From the NCBI GenBank assembly GCA_009995705.1, contig JAADBR010000042.1:1-41809 (forward strand): DNA of 41,809 nucleotides. The letters run 5' to 3'. Every line of letters begins with the position of its first letter. The first letter of the stretch is position 1. The notes beneath the pieces are model-generated. The model saw nothing but the letters and a program-made list of their open reading frames with translations. It did not search any database and was not told the DNA's origin. Below are positions 1 to 8,117 of this stretch, piece after piece. A program made the position numbers and the translations under genes. This stretch comes from Microcystis aeruginosa W13-11 (GTDB lineage: Bacteria > Cyanobacteriota > Cyanobacteriia > Cyanobacteriales > Microcystaceae).

Positions 1-54
1 TTGATTAGTTCGCTCTAGATAAAAAACAATTGACAAAAATCGCCAAATGCCTTT

Positions 55-147
55 CTACATAAAGGTTCCATCCCTTATAGCCCCCGTCCATTGCATAACA
101 CAAACCGAAGAGCCAGGAATTTCTGGATAAACTTCTCGGTGAATCAG
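55..147 (-). pseudogene. Possible tail of an unidentified coding gene, cut by an IS end
   Basis: Read on the minus strand, the stretch from 147 down to a TAG at 55-57 is open for about 30 codons (it ends in RDGTFM). It starts exactly where a 34-base IS4-type end begins at 148. This looks like the C-terminal remnant of a gene whose upstream part was replaced by an insertion sequence. I do not recognise the protein, and an open frame this short could occur by chance. Confidence 0.2.
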
Positions 148-181
148 CTGAGAGGGGGACAAGCGAGCTAGAAGGTAGATA
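148..181 (+). repeat. Solo terminal end of the IS4-family element found at 35239
   Basis: These 34 bases match the first 34 bases of the IS at 35239 (they begin CTGAGAGGGGGACAAGC), and identity stops right after. No transposase sequence follows. It is either a deletion remnant of the same IS family or a minimal element that shares its end. Confidence 0.7.
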
Positions 182-683
182 TGCTTTGCACGGCTACAAA
201 TTGCATTTTTTACTCAAGGACAATAATATAGTTTAAGAGTCATATCGCTCTTCTTGAACTCTGGCAAAAGTCTTACAGTCTCTAAACTCTAGCTCTCTTA
301 TGGGGTAGGCCTTCAAGCTATCGCTAACTAACAGAAATCCGAAATTTGAGTTTTTATTAGAAAAAAAGTCAGCGTTTGCTTGTCAAGCAAGGGTTTCAGA
401 ATCTAGATTCGGTCAGGTATTTCCGAAAGTCCCAGAAGAGCGATATACAAATCAATTAAATACGCAACGTAACGCACCATTATGGCTCTTCTGGTTTCTG
501 TGTGGAAACGAGGTCTATACTGATAGTTTCTTTCACAAAATAGTCCTAAAAGTCTTGCCCAGTAAGCATTTCATTTTACATAAGCAAAAATTATCACACA
601 AAGTCGAGAAGAACCCCATTCATTCATTATTATTGAAGGAGATTTTAAAAAATATAATAAAATAAATTATTGAGCAAATATGA
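182..683. other. Non-coding stretch with inverted repeats
   Basis: No convincing gene is seen. ATATCGCTCTTCT at 242-254 is inverted at 434-446, giving a 13-base perfect inverted repeat about 180 bases apart. A short palindrome, TTGCTTG-T-CAAGCAA, lies near 379-393. The region is AT-rich and looks like repeat debris upstream of the toxin-antitoxin pair. Confidence 0.5.
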
Positions 684-710
684 GGTGCGTTACGCTGTCG
701 CTAACACACC
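684..710. repeat. REP-like palindrome of the GGTGCGTTACGC type
   Basis: GGTGCGTTACG and CGCTAACACACC form a nearly perfect stem with a very short loop. Palindromes of this form, with TAACGCACC arms, are dispersed in cyanobacterial genomes. A half-site, TAACGCACC, also occurs near 470-478. Confidence 0.6.
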
Positions 711-779
711 TTATTACTGGTTTGAATACAGTTCCAAATTTTCAGTTTTTTAAAAGTATTTGTCAAATGATGATGAACT

Positions 780-1181
780 TTAACGAATTAAAGTAATAGT
801 AATTCCCAGAGATAAATTACTCCATACTTTATCTGCGGTTAACACAGGTAAATTCAAGCGGTTACCTAAAGCAAGACAAGCACGATCTCCTAATGATAAT
901 CCTGCACTTTTAGTTAAAACTCGAAATTTAGCTATAGTTATAGCATCTTCCTCATTGCAAGCAATAATTTCTAGACTATTTTGTAATAATCCTTCATCTC
1001 TCAATCGTTTAATAATTTCCTCTGGGGATTCTCCTAAGTCAACAATTTTCGATAATACCTCTACCCAATTAATAATACTGATATAACACCCATTAATCAA
1101 GGCATTTTCTACAATTTCTGCTCCTGGTTCATCTCTAAGATACGCTAAAAAGGCAGAAGCATCTAACACAGATTTATTCAC
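780..1181 (-). CDS. vapC: VapC-type PIN-domain ribonuclease toxin
   Basis: The 133-residue protein has the PIN fold signature. It has four conserved acidic residues in family order: D7 in LDAS, E41 in NWVEVL, D99 in LGDRACLALG and D117 in LTADK. PIN toxins are Mg-dependent RNases that block translation, usually by cutting tRNA or rRNA. The start overlaps the end of the upstream AbrB-type antitoxin gene by 8 bases (1174-1181), which is typical of translationally coupled toxin-antitoxin operons. All catalytic acids are present and the length is normal, so the toxin looks functional. The RNA target cannot be told from sequence. Confidence 0.88.
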   Translation of the reverse strand: MNKSVLDASAFLAYLRDEPGAEIVENALINGCYISIINWVEVLSKIVDLGESPEEIIKRLRDEGLLQNSLEIIACNEEDAITIAKFRVLTKSAGLSLGDRACLALGNRLNLPVLTADKVWSNLSLGITITLIR

Positions 1182-1446
1182 TTAAATACTCCTGTCTGCG
1201 TTCTTGAATAAGTTCATCTACCAAATTTATATCAGGCGATTTATCCTTTAATAAACCTCTTAATTTTTTAACTTGGTTTTTGAGACTAACTAATTGTAGT
1301 GTACCATTATCTTCCATAGTTAAAATTAATCTGTCTCCAGATTCTAAATTAAGAATTTGTTGGATTTCTTGCGGTAAAGTTAAACGTCCTTCTGGTTCAA
1401 TATCAAGTATGTATTGTTGAGAAAGTGATGAATTAGCAACTGTCAT
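1174..1446 (-). CDS. vapB: VapB-type antitoxin, SpoVT/AbrB domain
   Basis: The 90-residue protein has an N-terminal swapped-hairpin AbrB/SpoVT domain. It shows the usual order of a central GRLTLPQEI segment and a later SGDRLILTMED strand at about residues 16-46. The charged C-terminal tail probably wraps the PIN toxin. It is the first gene of a two-gene minus-strand operon with the toxin. Antitoxins of this class bind their own promoter, so autoregulation is expected, though no operator was identified. It is complete and of usual size. Confidence 0.85.
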   Translation of the reverse strand: MTVANSSLSQQYILDIEPEGRLTLPQEIQQILNLESGDRLILTMEDNGTLQLVSLKNQVKKLRGLLKDKSPDINLVDELIQERRQEYLSE

Positions 1447-1557
1447 AACTTTATATTTCCTTGTTTTCTACCTATTTCTAGTTTAGCAAAATTCTAAAAG
1501 TTAATCCTGTAGTTTGCGTTAATGAAATGTAACGCAAACAGTAAGTTTTGGAAAGAC

Positions 1558-1701
1558 TCAAGCTCTAATCACAGTAATTTTACGCTGATTTTCTGTCACC
1601 ACAACTTCAGTTGATAGCCTCTCTTCCATTGGTAAGGCATTTTTCCGCCTATCAAAGATAAATAACCAACCAAAATCTAACCCCAAACGCCCTAAATAAG
1701 G
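1558..1701 (-). pseudogene. C-terminal remnant of a PD-(D/E)XK / AAA-like (DUF1703-type) protein
   Basis: Reading minus from 1701 gives 47 codons ending in TGA at 1558-1560. They contain LGLDFGWLFIFDRR and TENQRKITVIRA, which I recognise as the usual C-terminus of the large cyanobacterial AAA-ATPase-like plus PD-(D/E)XK family. Similarity stops abruptly near 1702, and the frame closes at 1735-1737. About 90 percent of the gene is missing. Confidence 0.5.
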
Positions 1702-1755
1702 GGAGCATCTCACCTTTGCAATAAGTAGAAATGCTTAATGAGATCAATAAAAAAG

Positions 1756-1938
1756 TTAAAAAAGGCAACCATTTAGATAAGCACAGCGATGACGAAGAAC
1801 TTGCGGTACATTACCAGATTCCCAACTTGCACCAGTAATTTTAAGACTCGGAGCAATTTGTTTAATTTTTGATTCGACGGAGCCAGAGCCAATGGAAATA
1901 CCCTCTGCCTGCAAATCAGCAATTCTCATTTTGAAAGG
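1756..1938 (-). pseudogene. C-terminal remnant of an ISKra4-family transposase
   Basis: The minus-strand translation contains GISIGSGSVESKIKQIAP and VPQVLRHRCAYLNG and ends in TAA at 1756-1758. This is the characteristic C-terminus of ISKra4-family transposases. Only about 60 residues remain. The break near 1930 adjoins an IS4-like fragment, so several elements landed on each other here. Confidence 0.7.
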
Positions 1939-2080
1939 ATTTTGCGTTGTTTCAGCGATCTAATGAAAATGGAATTCGGATACAAATCTATAGCTGTATT
2001 ATCGCCTACCTAATTTTGCAATTAATTGATATTGCGGAAGATTTTGGAAAAAGCTTATTAGATAAACTACGCTATGGGGT
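1935..2080 (+). pseudogene. C-terminal remnant of an IS4-like transposase
   Basis: The plus frame reads FALFQRSNENGIRIQIYS followed by a hydrophobic helix. This is the usual end of IS4-type transposases, where a basic, Asn-rich turn leads into a C-terminal hydrophobic segment. Homology fades after LDKLRY near 2078, and no catalytic residues remain. The family call is tentative because only about 45 residues are left. Confidence 0.45.
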
Positions 2081-2100
2081 TGTTATGTTCTTAAATGTAA

Positions 2101-2448
2101 AGTTTTGTTACGAGATTCAACGTTTCTGCGATAAATGATGCGGCCTGGTATCAGTTTCGGGAATGGATAGAGTATTTTGGGGTTAAATTCGGCAAGATAA
2201 CGATTGCTGTCGCACCGAATTATACAAGCCAAAACTGTTCAAACTGTGGTGAAACTGTCAAAAAATCTTTATCGACTAGAACCCATCAGTGCAAGTGTGG
2301 ATGTGTTTTGGATCGGGATGAAAACGCCGCAATCAACATCCTTAAAAGGGGACTAAGTACGGTAGGGCATACCGGAACCTTCGATGCTCGATCCAATAAA
2401 CGCTTGGGGAGAGAATACCTCTACTTTTTCAGAAGCAATTCTGTCTAA
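2101..2448 (+). pseudogene. C-terminal remnant of IS200/IS605 TnpB (OrfB)
   Basis: About 115 codons remain, ending with TAA at 2446-2448. They contain the TnpB zinc ribbon (NCSNCG, then QCKCGCV) followed by the RuvC-III signature LDRDENAAINIL. TnpB is the RNA-guided nuclease of IS605-type transposons. The N-terminal three quarters, including the RuvC-I Asp and the RuvC-II Glu, are missing, so this copy is dead. The element right end follows at 2475-2495. Confidence 0.85.
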
Positions 2449-2474
2449 GCAAGTAATCTCTGTGAACCAAGAGT

Positions 2475-2495
2475 CCCCGTCTCTTTAGAGCGGGG
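2475..2495 (+). mobile_element. IS200/IS605 right-end hairpin next to the ktrA stop
   Basis: CCCCG-T-CTC, TTTA and GAGCGGGG form a hairpin with one bulged T. It is followed by AGTGTCAA, the usual right end of cyanobacterial IS200/IS605 elements. In these elements the right-end transcript is the source of the TnpB guide RNA. The last bases of the end overlap the ktrA stop codon at 2500-2502. Confidence 0.6.
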
Positions 2496-2499
2496 AGTG

Positions 2500-3189
2500 T
2501 CAAATCGGTAAACGCTGAATATCTCGGTTAGAACCAATCACCACCATTGCTAAATCCTTGTGTAATCTTTCTTGGGGATTGGGGTTAATCTTGAATTTTT
2601 CCGCATTACCGACAGCGACAATATTTAACCCATAACGATTACGAATTTCTAACTCTGCTAGGGTTTTACCGTGAAAAGCTTCCGGGACTTTTAACTCGAC
2701 AATACTATTTTCGGGATCGAGATCAAATCGTTCTAAAATTGATGGCCTGGTTAAACGGTGCGCTAACTCACAACCGGCATCGTATTCGGGAAAAACTACT
2801 AAATCTGCGCCAACTTTTTTGAGTAATTTTCCATGGATTTCTGTGGAGGCTTTAGCGGCGACAAAATTAACCCCTGCTTCCTTACAATTGAGAGTAGTAA
2901 TGATACTTTCTTCCACGTATTTACCAATAGCGACAATTACCGTATCGGTTTCAAAAATTCCCGCTTCTCGCAGAGCGTTAGGTTTGGTAGAATCAAGCTC
3001 GATCGCATTATCTACTATCCGATCAGATAACGCTTGTGCTACTAATCCTTCGTCAATATCTGTCCCTACCACTTGATAACCTTGTTTGCGTAGGGTTTCA
3101 CAAACGGCTCGCCCAAATCTGCCTAATCCGATGACGGCAAATTGACGATTTTGGGGACGCATACTACTAAAAAATTTAATTGATTGCAT
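2500..3189 (-). CDS. ktrA: KtrA, RCK regulatory subunit of the Ktr potassium uptake system
   Basis: The 229-residue protein has an N-terminal Rossmann RCK_N domain with G21-L-G23-R-F-G26 and the acidic strand end GTDID (D44, D46) for nucleotide binding. An RCK_C domain lies at roughly residues 145-229. KtrA forms a cytoplasmic octameric ring that gates the KtrB channel in response to ATP/ADP. It is the third gene of a minus-strand operon, 73 bases after ktrB. The stop codon coincides with the right end of an IS200/IS605 remnant, so the last residues or the stop may come from the element. Confidence 0.93.
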   Translation of the reverse strand: MQSIKFFSSMRPQNRQFAVIGLGRFGRAVCETLRKQGYQVVGTDIDEGLVAQALSDRIVDNAIELDSTKPNALREAGIFETDTVIVAIGKYVEESIITTLNCKEAGVNFVAAKASTEIHGKLLKKVGADLVVFPEYDAGCELAHRLTRPSILERFDLDPENSIVELKVPEAFHGKTLAELEIRNRYGLNIVAVGNAEKFKINPNPQERLHKDLAMVVIGSNRDIQRLPI

Positions 3190-3262
3190 AATTTTAAGTG
3201 AAACTGTTAGGCATTTAAAATGCTAGTGTCAATAAGTGCCGGTAACTGATAACTGATATTAA

Positions 3263-4597
3263 TCATCCCACTAAAAGGTTTTCTTCGGGGTAATTAATAA
3301 CTGTTGGTTTCGGATCGCCGATAATAGCCGCTATTAAAAGTATAACTCCTACCCGTCCCAGATACATCATAAAAACGATAATTAACTTAGAAATCGGTGA
3401 TAAAGCGGCGGTTATTCCCATAGATAAGCCGACAGTTCCAAAGGCAGAAACTACCTCAAAAAATAGTTGAATCATTTTAAAATCTGTCTCCACAAATGAG
3501 ATAGCTAGGGTGGAGATAATAATCGCTATAACCGAACCAAAAACCACCGCCATTGACTTTAAAATTAACGGCATGGGAATGCGTCTTTGATAAAGAGTCA
3601 CTTCTTCATGTCCCCGTAAAACCGAGCGGGTACAGTTATATAAAATCCTAAAAGTTGTGGTTTTAATACCTCCCCCTGTACCGCTAGGACTGGCTCCTAT
3701 AAACATCAAAGCCATGGTAATTAATAAACCTTCTGCGGAAATTTTACCAATATCAATGGTATTAAATCCTGCTGTTCTCGATGTTACCGATTGGAACCAA
3801 GCAGCCAGCAATTTATCTTTGAGTGATAAATTAGCCAAAGTGTCACCATTTCCCTGTTCAGTAAATAGGAAAGCCAATGTTCCTATCACTAATAAAAATA
3901 TAGTTGTGCTGATAGCAACTTTATAGTTAAGGGAAAAAACAAAGCCTTTTCGTTTATATTGAAAGCGGTAAATAAACCAAGTGTAAAACTCGATAATTAC
4001 CTGATAACCGATACCTCCAAAAATGATCAATCCTGTGATAGATAAGTTAATAATAATTGAAGAATGATAGGACATCAAGTTGTCTTTAAATAAGCCAAAA
4101 CCCGCATTATTCCAAGCACTAATACTATGAAATAAAGATAACCACACTGCATATCTAAAATCATACTTTTGGGCGAAGATAGTTAACATAACAAAAGTTG
4201 CTGTTAACTCAAAAACTAAAGTAGTAGCAATCACTGATTTCATTAAACTTTGACTACCTTGTAGGAAAGGTCGATCAAAGGATTCTTGAATTGCTAACTT
4301 CTGTCTCAGGTCAAATTTTCGCCCAATTAATAACATTAAAAAAGTGGTAGTCGTCATATATCCCAGTCCACCCACTTGAATTAATAAAGCGATAAATAAT
4401 TGACCCCAAAAAGAAAAATAAGTCCCCGTATCTACCACTGCTAAACCCGTGACACAGACAGCAGAAGTGGAGGTAAAGAGGGCAACAATTGGATCATTCC
4501 AAGTGCCGCTAGTGGTAGAAACAGGCAACATCAACAGGGAAGTTCCTGCTAAAATTACCGCCATAAATCCCAAGCAAATTGTCCGGGCAATCGTCAT
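3263..4597 (-). CDS. ktrB: KtrB, membrane subunit of Na+-dependent K+ transporter
   Basis: The 444-residue polytopic protein of the Trk/Ktr/HKT family has four membrane-pore-membrane repeats. The selectivity-filter segments are visible in order: CVTGL at 48-52, NAGFGL at 164-169, TAGFNT at 275-280 and GTVGLS at 387-392, each with the filter glycine. The Gly-rich intramembrane loop GASPSGTGGGIKT at 301-313 gates flux in this family. It sits in the inner membrane and brings in K+ with Na+, and it is central to osmotic adaptation in cyanobacteria. It lies between dgdA (9-base gap) and ktrA. The length is normal and no lesion is seen. Confidence 0.95.
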   Translation of the reverse strand: MTIARTICLGFMAVILAGTSLLMLPVSTTSGTWNDPIVALFTSTSAVCVTGLAVVDTGTYFSFWGQLFIALLIQVGGLGYMTTTTFLMLLIGRKFDLRQKLAIQESFDRPFLQGSQSLMKSVIATTLVFELTATFVMLTIFAQKYDFRYAVWLSLFHSISAWNNAGFGLFKDNLMSYHSSIIINLSITGLIIFGGIGYQVIIEFYTWFIYRFQYKRKGFVFSLNYKVAISTTIFLLVIGTLAFLFTEQGNGDTLANLSLKDKLLAAWFQSVTSRTAGFNTIDIGKISAEGLLITMALMFIGASPSGTGGGIKTTTFRILYNCTRSVLRGHEEVTLYQRRIPMPLILKSMAVVFGSVIAIIISTLAISFVETDFKMIQLFFEVVSAFGTVGLSMGITAALSPISKLIIVFMMYLGRVGVILLIAAIIGDPKPTVINYPEENLLVG

Positions 4598-4606
4598 ATA
4601 AATTCC

Positions 4607-5755
4607 TTAGTGAAAGTATCTAAGAGAAGAATGTTTTTGGGCTAACACTTCTTGATAAACTAACTGTAAGCGTTCAATATTTTTGCTAAGAGTGTAAGAG
4701 TCTAAAACTCTTTGACGGGCTTTCTGACCTAAAATTGTGGTTAATTCGGGATGATCTCGTAATACAGGCAAGAGAGTTTTTAATTGGGTAATTAGTCCTC
4801 TAGTATCTAAAACTATTCCCGCACCTTTTAACACTTCCCCATCGGCCCCCACATCCGTAGCCAGACAAGCAACGCCGCAGGCCATCGCTTCCAAGAGGGA
4901 AATCGATAAACCTTCCACTAATGAGGGTAAAATAAAGCCGTCAACCCCGCGCAAAATTTCAATTCGTTTATTTTCATCGCCGATAAAACCTAACCAGATA
5001 ATACCATCTTCTTCTCCATAAAAAGGTTTGAGGGAAGGAGTCAACGGACCATCGCCAACAATGAGCAGTTTGCATCTACCCCCTAAATTGGTTTTTTTCC
5101 AAGCTTTCAATAAAGATTCTACATTTTTCTCCGGCATGATCCGACCGAGATAAACAAATAAACAATCGGCATTATATTGAGCTTTAATATTCGATGGTCC
5201 TGGACAATACTTATTAATATCAACCCCATTGGGAATAATTGCTAATTTTTCTTCGGGAACTCCCAATTTAACTAAAAAATCCCGTTGAGAGGTGGAAAAA
5301 ATAATTACCTTATCGTAATTAGCTAAAAAAGGGGCGTGTAGTTGGTAGGTTAATAATTGGGTACTGGAGATGAGATTGCGAATTTTACTATCAAAAGCTG
5401 GGTGAAAAGTCGCCACCAGAGGCAAATCTAAAGACTCACAAATTTCTGGTAGTAGAAAATCGAGGGGAGACAGGGGTAAGGACGCATGAACTAGATCGGG
5501 TTTCAGCGCCCTGAGTTTATCCTGTAGAACCCGACTCGATTTCAGGGTGGGAATAGTATAGACTTGGGAACTATAGAGACGTGGCAGGGTGATTTCATCG
5601 TAAAAGTCCGGCCAATCGCTTACGGTGGGTTTTTCGGAAGAAAAATGCAGAAAACTGACTTGATAATCTCGATCGAGCAGGGAATTAGTCACTTCTCGCC
5701 CATAGGTAACGTTACCGCAAAAAGGAGATTTTTTTCCTAACCAGGCAATGTGCAT
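4607..5755 (-). CDS. dgdA: Glycosyltransferase, DgdA/KtrE (Slr1508) homologue
   Basis: The 382-residue GT-B glycosyltransferase has the GT4 features GRIMPEKN at the donor site and an E-x7-E motif in VEGLSISLLEA. Its position directly upstream of ktrB matches Synechocystis slr1508-slr1509. Slr1508 was first described as a Ktr subunit (KtrE) and was later assigned as digalactosyldiacylglycerol synthase, which adds galactose to MGDG. The protein is peripheral to the membrane and needed for DGDG, a major thylakoid lipid. Assignment rests on synteny, length and GT4 motifs; another lipid glycosyltransferase remains possible. No N-terminal transit or signal segment is seen. Confidence 0.8.
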   Translation of the reverse strand: MHIAWLGKKSPFCGNVTYGREVTNSLLDRDYQVSFLHFSSEKPTVSDWPDFYDEITLPRLYSSQVYTIPTLKSSRVLQDKLRALKPDLVHASLPLSPLDFLLPEICESLDLPLVATFHPAFDSKIRNLISSTQLLTYQLHAPFLANYDKVIIFSTSQRDFLVKLGVPEEKLAIIPNGVDINKYCPGPSNIKAQYNADCLFVYLGRIMPEKNVESLLKAWKKTNLGGRCKLLIVGDGPLTPSLKPFYGEEDGIIWLGFIGDENKRIEILRGVDGFILPSLVEGLSISLLEAMACGVACLATDVGADGEVLKGAGIVLDTRGLITQLKTLLPVLRDHPELTTILGQKARQRVLDSYTLSKNIERLQLVYQEVLAQKHSSLRYFH

Positions 5756-5840
5756 TGAGATTCTCTTAAGAAAAAGTTAATTTAGCCAAATATCAGCTTA
5801 CTAAATTAGCCGTAAAATTAAAAGCTAATAGAGTACCCCG

Positions 5841-5903
5841 GCAAAATTAATTATCCATCTAAGTCCTCAGCTAAAAATTGCCTTTTGCAAGAGTGCCTAC
5901 CTG
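5841..5903 (+). repeat. Dispersed non-coding repeat, copy 1
   Basis: GCAAAATTAATTATCCATC and then TTGCAAGAGTGCC are shared in the same order with 15559-15603 (plus strand). The first block also occurs inverted at 25858-25879. All copies lie between genes. Confidence 0.5.
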
Positions 5904-5924
5904 ATAGTTAAAATTCTCGGCTTT

Positions 5925-6080
5925 TTACTGATTCACCGAGGACTTGCGACGACGACAGCGTTCCGAACAGTATTTGACCTCATGCCAACAGTTTTGCCAC
6001 TTTTTGCGCCAAGTAAAGGATAAACCGCAAACGGGACAAATTTTACTGGGAAGATCGGACTTCGAGGGCTGACGTGCCAT
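5925..6080 (-). CDS. Small DUF2256 zinc-ribbon-like protein
   Basis: A 51-residue protein is encoded from ATG at 6078-6080 to TAA at 5925-5927. It carries four cysteines in the order ICPVCG...NCW...YCSERCRRR, with a Trp- and Lys-rich centre (FTWRKKW). This is the DUF2256 pattern, a short Cys-rich protein widespread in cyanobacteria with no known function. It is divergent from the TrmJ-like gene that starts 36 bases away, so both promoters share that gap. The start is set by the only in-frame ATG ahead of the conserved core. It could bind zinc and nucleic acid, but this is inference. Confidence 0.8.
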   Translation of the reverse strand: MARQPSKSDLPSKICPVCGLSFTWRKKWQNCWHEVKYCSERCRRRKSSVNQ

Positions 6081-6116
6081 GATTAAAATTAAAAAGTCAA
6101 AAACTGCGCCTTATCT

Positions 6117-6917
6117 ATGAGTGTAGATGAAAATAATCCGAGTTCCCCACTCGATCGCCTGAGAATTATTTTAGTTGAACCAGCCGGAGCCTTAAATGTG
6201 GGTTCCACTGCCAGAATTATGCGGAATATGGGCTTAAGTCGCTTAATTATCGTCAATCCTGCCTGTGATATCCTTGCAGAAGAAGCGCGACGCATGGCAG
6301 TACACGGGATTGAAGTCCTAGAAAACTGTTCACAGGTAGCCACCCTTGCGGAAGCTTTGCAGGGTTGTCATCGCATCATTGCCACCACCTCGAAACCCCG
6401 TCACCTGAATACTCCCCTAGAAACACCCCGGACCGCCTTACCCTGGTTACTCACCCCTAACCTGGAATCGGCCCTAATTTTCGGGCCAGAAGACCGGGGT
6501 TTAAGTAACAGCGAACTGAACCACGCCCAGCGTTTTGTCGGTATTCCCGCTAATCCTCAATATTCCTCCCTCAATCTCGCCCAAGCGGTGGCAGTTTGCT
6601 CCTACGAACTGTATCAAATGGCCACGGAAAATAGGCTCGAACCCCAGGTAGAAATGCTCCCTAATGCCACTTTTGAGGCTCTAGAAGGCTATTATCAGCA
6701 CTTAGAGAGCTTTTTGCTCAAAATTGGCTATCTTTACCCCCACACCGCCGCCGCTAGGATGGAGAAATTCCGGCAATTTTATCATCGGGCCCGTCCCACG
6801 GTGGAGGAATTAGCCCTGCTGCGGGGTATTATCGGTCATATTGAAAGTATCGCGCAACTTTTTCTCGGTCTTGATAGTCTCAAGGGCAAGAAAAAAAATT
6901 CTCCTAGCGACCGATAA
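6117..6917 (+). CDS. trmJ: TrmH/SpoU-class RNA methyltransferase, TrmJ-like
   Basis: The 266-residue SPOUT methyltransferase shows the knot motifs: NVGSTARIMRNMG at 27-39, GPEDRGL at 123-129 and SLNLAQAV at 151-158. The C-terminal helical extension, rich in Arg and His, is typical of TrmJ. E. coli TrmJ methylates the 2'-OH of nucleotide 32 in the tRNA anticodon loop using SAM. The fold and SAM site are clear, but tRNA versus rRNA as substrate cannot be settled from sequence. The next gene begins 16 bases downstream, suggesting co-transcription. Confidence 0.85.
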   Translation: MSVDENNPSSPLDRLRIILVEPAGALNVGSTARIMRNMGLSRLIIVNPACDILAEEARRMAVHGIEVLENCSQVATLAEALQGCHRIIATTSKPRHLNTPLETPRTALPWLLTPNLESALIFGPEDRGLSNSELNHAQRFVGIPANPQYSSLNLAQAVAVCSYELYQMATENRLEPQVEMLPNATFEALEGYYQHLESFLLKIGYLYPHTAAARMEKFRQFYHRARPTVEELALLRGIIGHIESIAQLFLGLDSLKGKKKNSPSDR

Positions 6918-6932
6918 TAAATCTGGATACCC

Positions 6933-8114
6933 TTGAGGAAAACCGTGACTCGTCAAGTAACTCGTCGTCCTACTAAAGTCCAATCTGGTCCTGAGTCCCC
7001 TAGGTCCATCGACTCAAACAATAACAAAAAGCCTGTGCCAGTTAAAAGGGCAAAAAAACAGCGTAAACCTAACCTAATCGCTTCTTTTCTCCTTCAGGTT
7101 CTTCGCTTCTCTATCCTTGGTGTCGGTTTAGGTGCGATCGCTGGTACGGTTTTAACGGTGGTGGATCCGAGCAAATTACCCCTACACCCAAAACCCACCG
7201 CTACTAATTCCCCGACTCCCAAACTTGTCACCCCAAAACCGACCACCTTAGTTTTAAACGAAAATCTCAGCAGCCTTAACCAGAAATTACAGGCTTTAGC
7301 GGTCAAATATCCGAAATTACAGGCGGGAGCTTTATTTATTGACCTCGATAACGGTGCTTACGCTAATTTTCGCGGAGATACTATCTTTGCTGCCGCTAGT
7401 ACAATTAAAATCCCGGTCCTAGTGGCCTTTTTTGAGGATGTGGATGCGGGAAAAATTCGTCTCGATGAAACCCTTGTGGCCACTAAGGATGTCCTGGCCA
7501 GTGGGTCCGGGGATATGCAGTATCTAGGATTGAATAAAACCTATACTGCCCTAGAAACCGCCACTAAAATGAACGTAATTAGCGATAATACCGCTACTAA
7601 TATGTTAATTAAGCGGATGGGCGGCAAAAAGGCTCTTAATCAGCGTTTTCAAGCTTGGGGTTTGACCAGTACGGTAATTAATAACCCTTTACCAGACTTG
7701 GAAGGAACCAATACCACAAGTCCGAGAGATTTGGTGACAATCTTAGGAAAAGTTAATCAAGGGGAATTACTCAGTTTACGTTCCCGCGATCGTCTATTGA
7801 ATATTATGCAAGAAACGCACACTCGCACCCTGCTGCCCCAAGGTATCGAGAAATCCGCCGATATTGCCCATAAAACCGGTGATATTGGCTCAATGTTAGC
7901 GGATGCGGGGATTATTGATATGCCCAACGGGAAACGCTATCTAGGAGCAGTGATGGTCAAACGTCCCCACAATGATAGTAACGCTAGGACTCTGATTCAA
8001 CAAATATCGCGCACGGCCTACCAACACTTTAAATGGTATCAAACTCAACCCGCAGCCAAACCGCAACCAGTCGCCCAGTCTTCTCCCTCTCCTAGTCCTA
8101 GTCCGGGTAATTAG
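6933..8114 (+). CDS. Class A beta-lactamase-fold serine hydrolase, membrane-anchored
   Basis: The 393-residue protein has a basic N-terminus, one membrane helix at about 50-75, a Pro/Thr linker at about 82-108 and then a serine hydrolase domain. It has STIK at 156-159 (nucleophile Ser), SDN at 217-219 and KTG at 314-316, the three hallmark motifs of class A enzymes and PBPs. The omega-loop Glu of true lactamases is not evident; the stretch before TNTTSP has only one candidate, E257. A role in cell-wall processing or as a divergent lactamase is possible, acting in the periplasm. The start is TTG at 6933; GTG at 6945 is an alternative. The tail is Ser/Pro repeats. Confidence 0.8.
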   Translation: MRKTVTRQVTRRPTKVQSGPESPRSIDSNNNKKPVPVKRAKKQRKPNLIASFLLQVLRFSILGVGLGAIAGTVLTVVDPSKLPLHPKPTATNSPTPKLVTPKPTTLVLNENLSSLNQKLQALAVKYPKLQAGALFIDLDNGAYANFRGDTIFAAASTIKIPVLVAFFEDVDAGKIRLDETLVATKDVLASGSGDMQYLGLNKTYTALETATKMNVISDNTATNMLIKRMGGKKALNQRFQAWGLTSTVINNPLPDLEGTNTTSPRDLVTILGKVNQGELLSLRSRDRLLNIMQETHTRTLLPQGIEKSADIAHKTGDIGSMLADAGIIDMPNGKRYLGAVMVKRPHNDSNARTLIQQISRTAYQHFKWYQTQPAAKPQPVAQSSPSPSPSPGN

Positions 8115-8117
8115 CCC

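Noticed and set aside
2500..2502. ktrA as a truncated pseudogene because of the IS200/IS605 end
   Set aside because: Length and both RCK domains are complete. Only the last residues or the stop could be affected.
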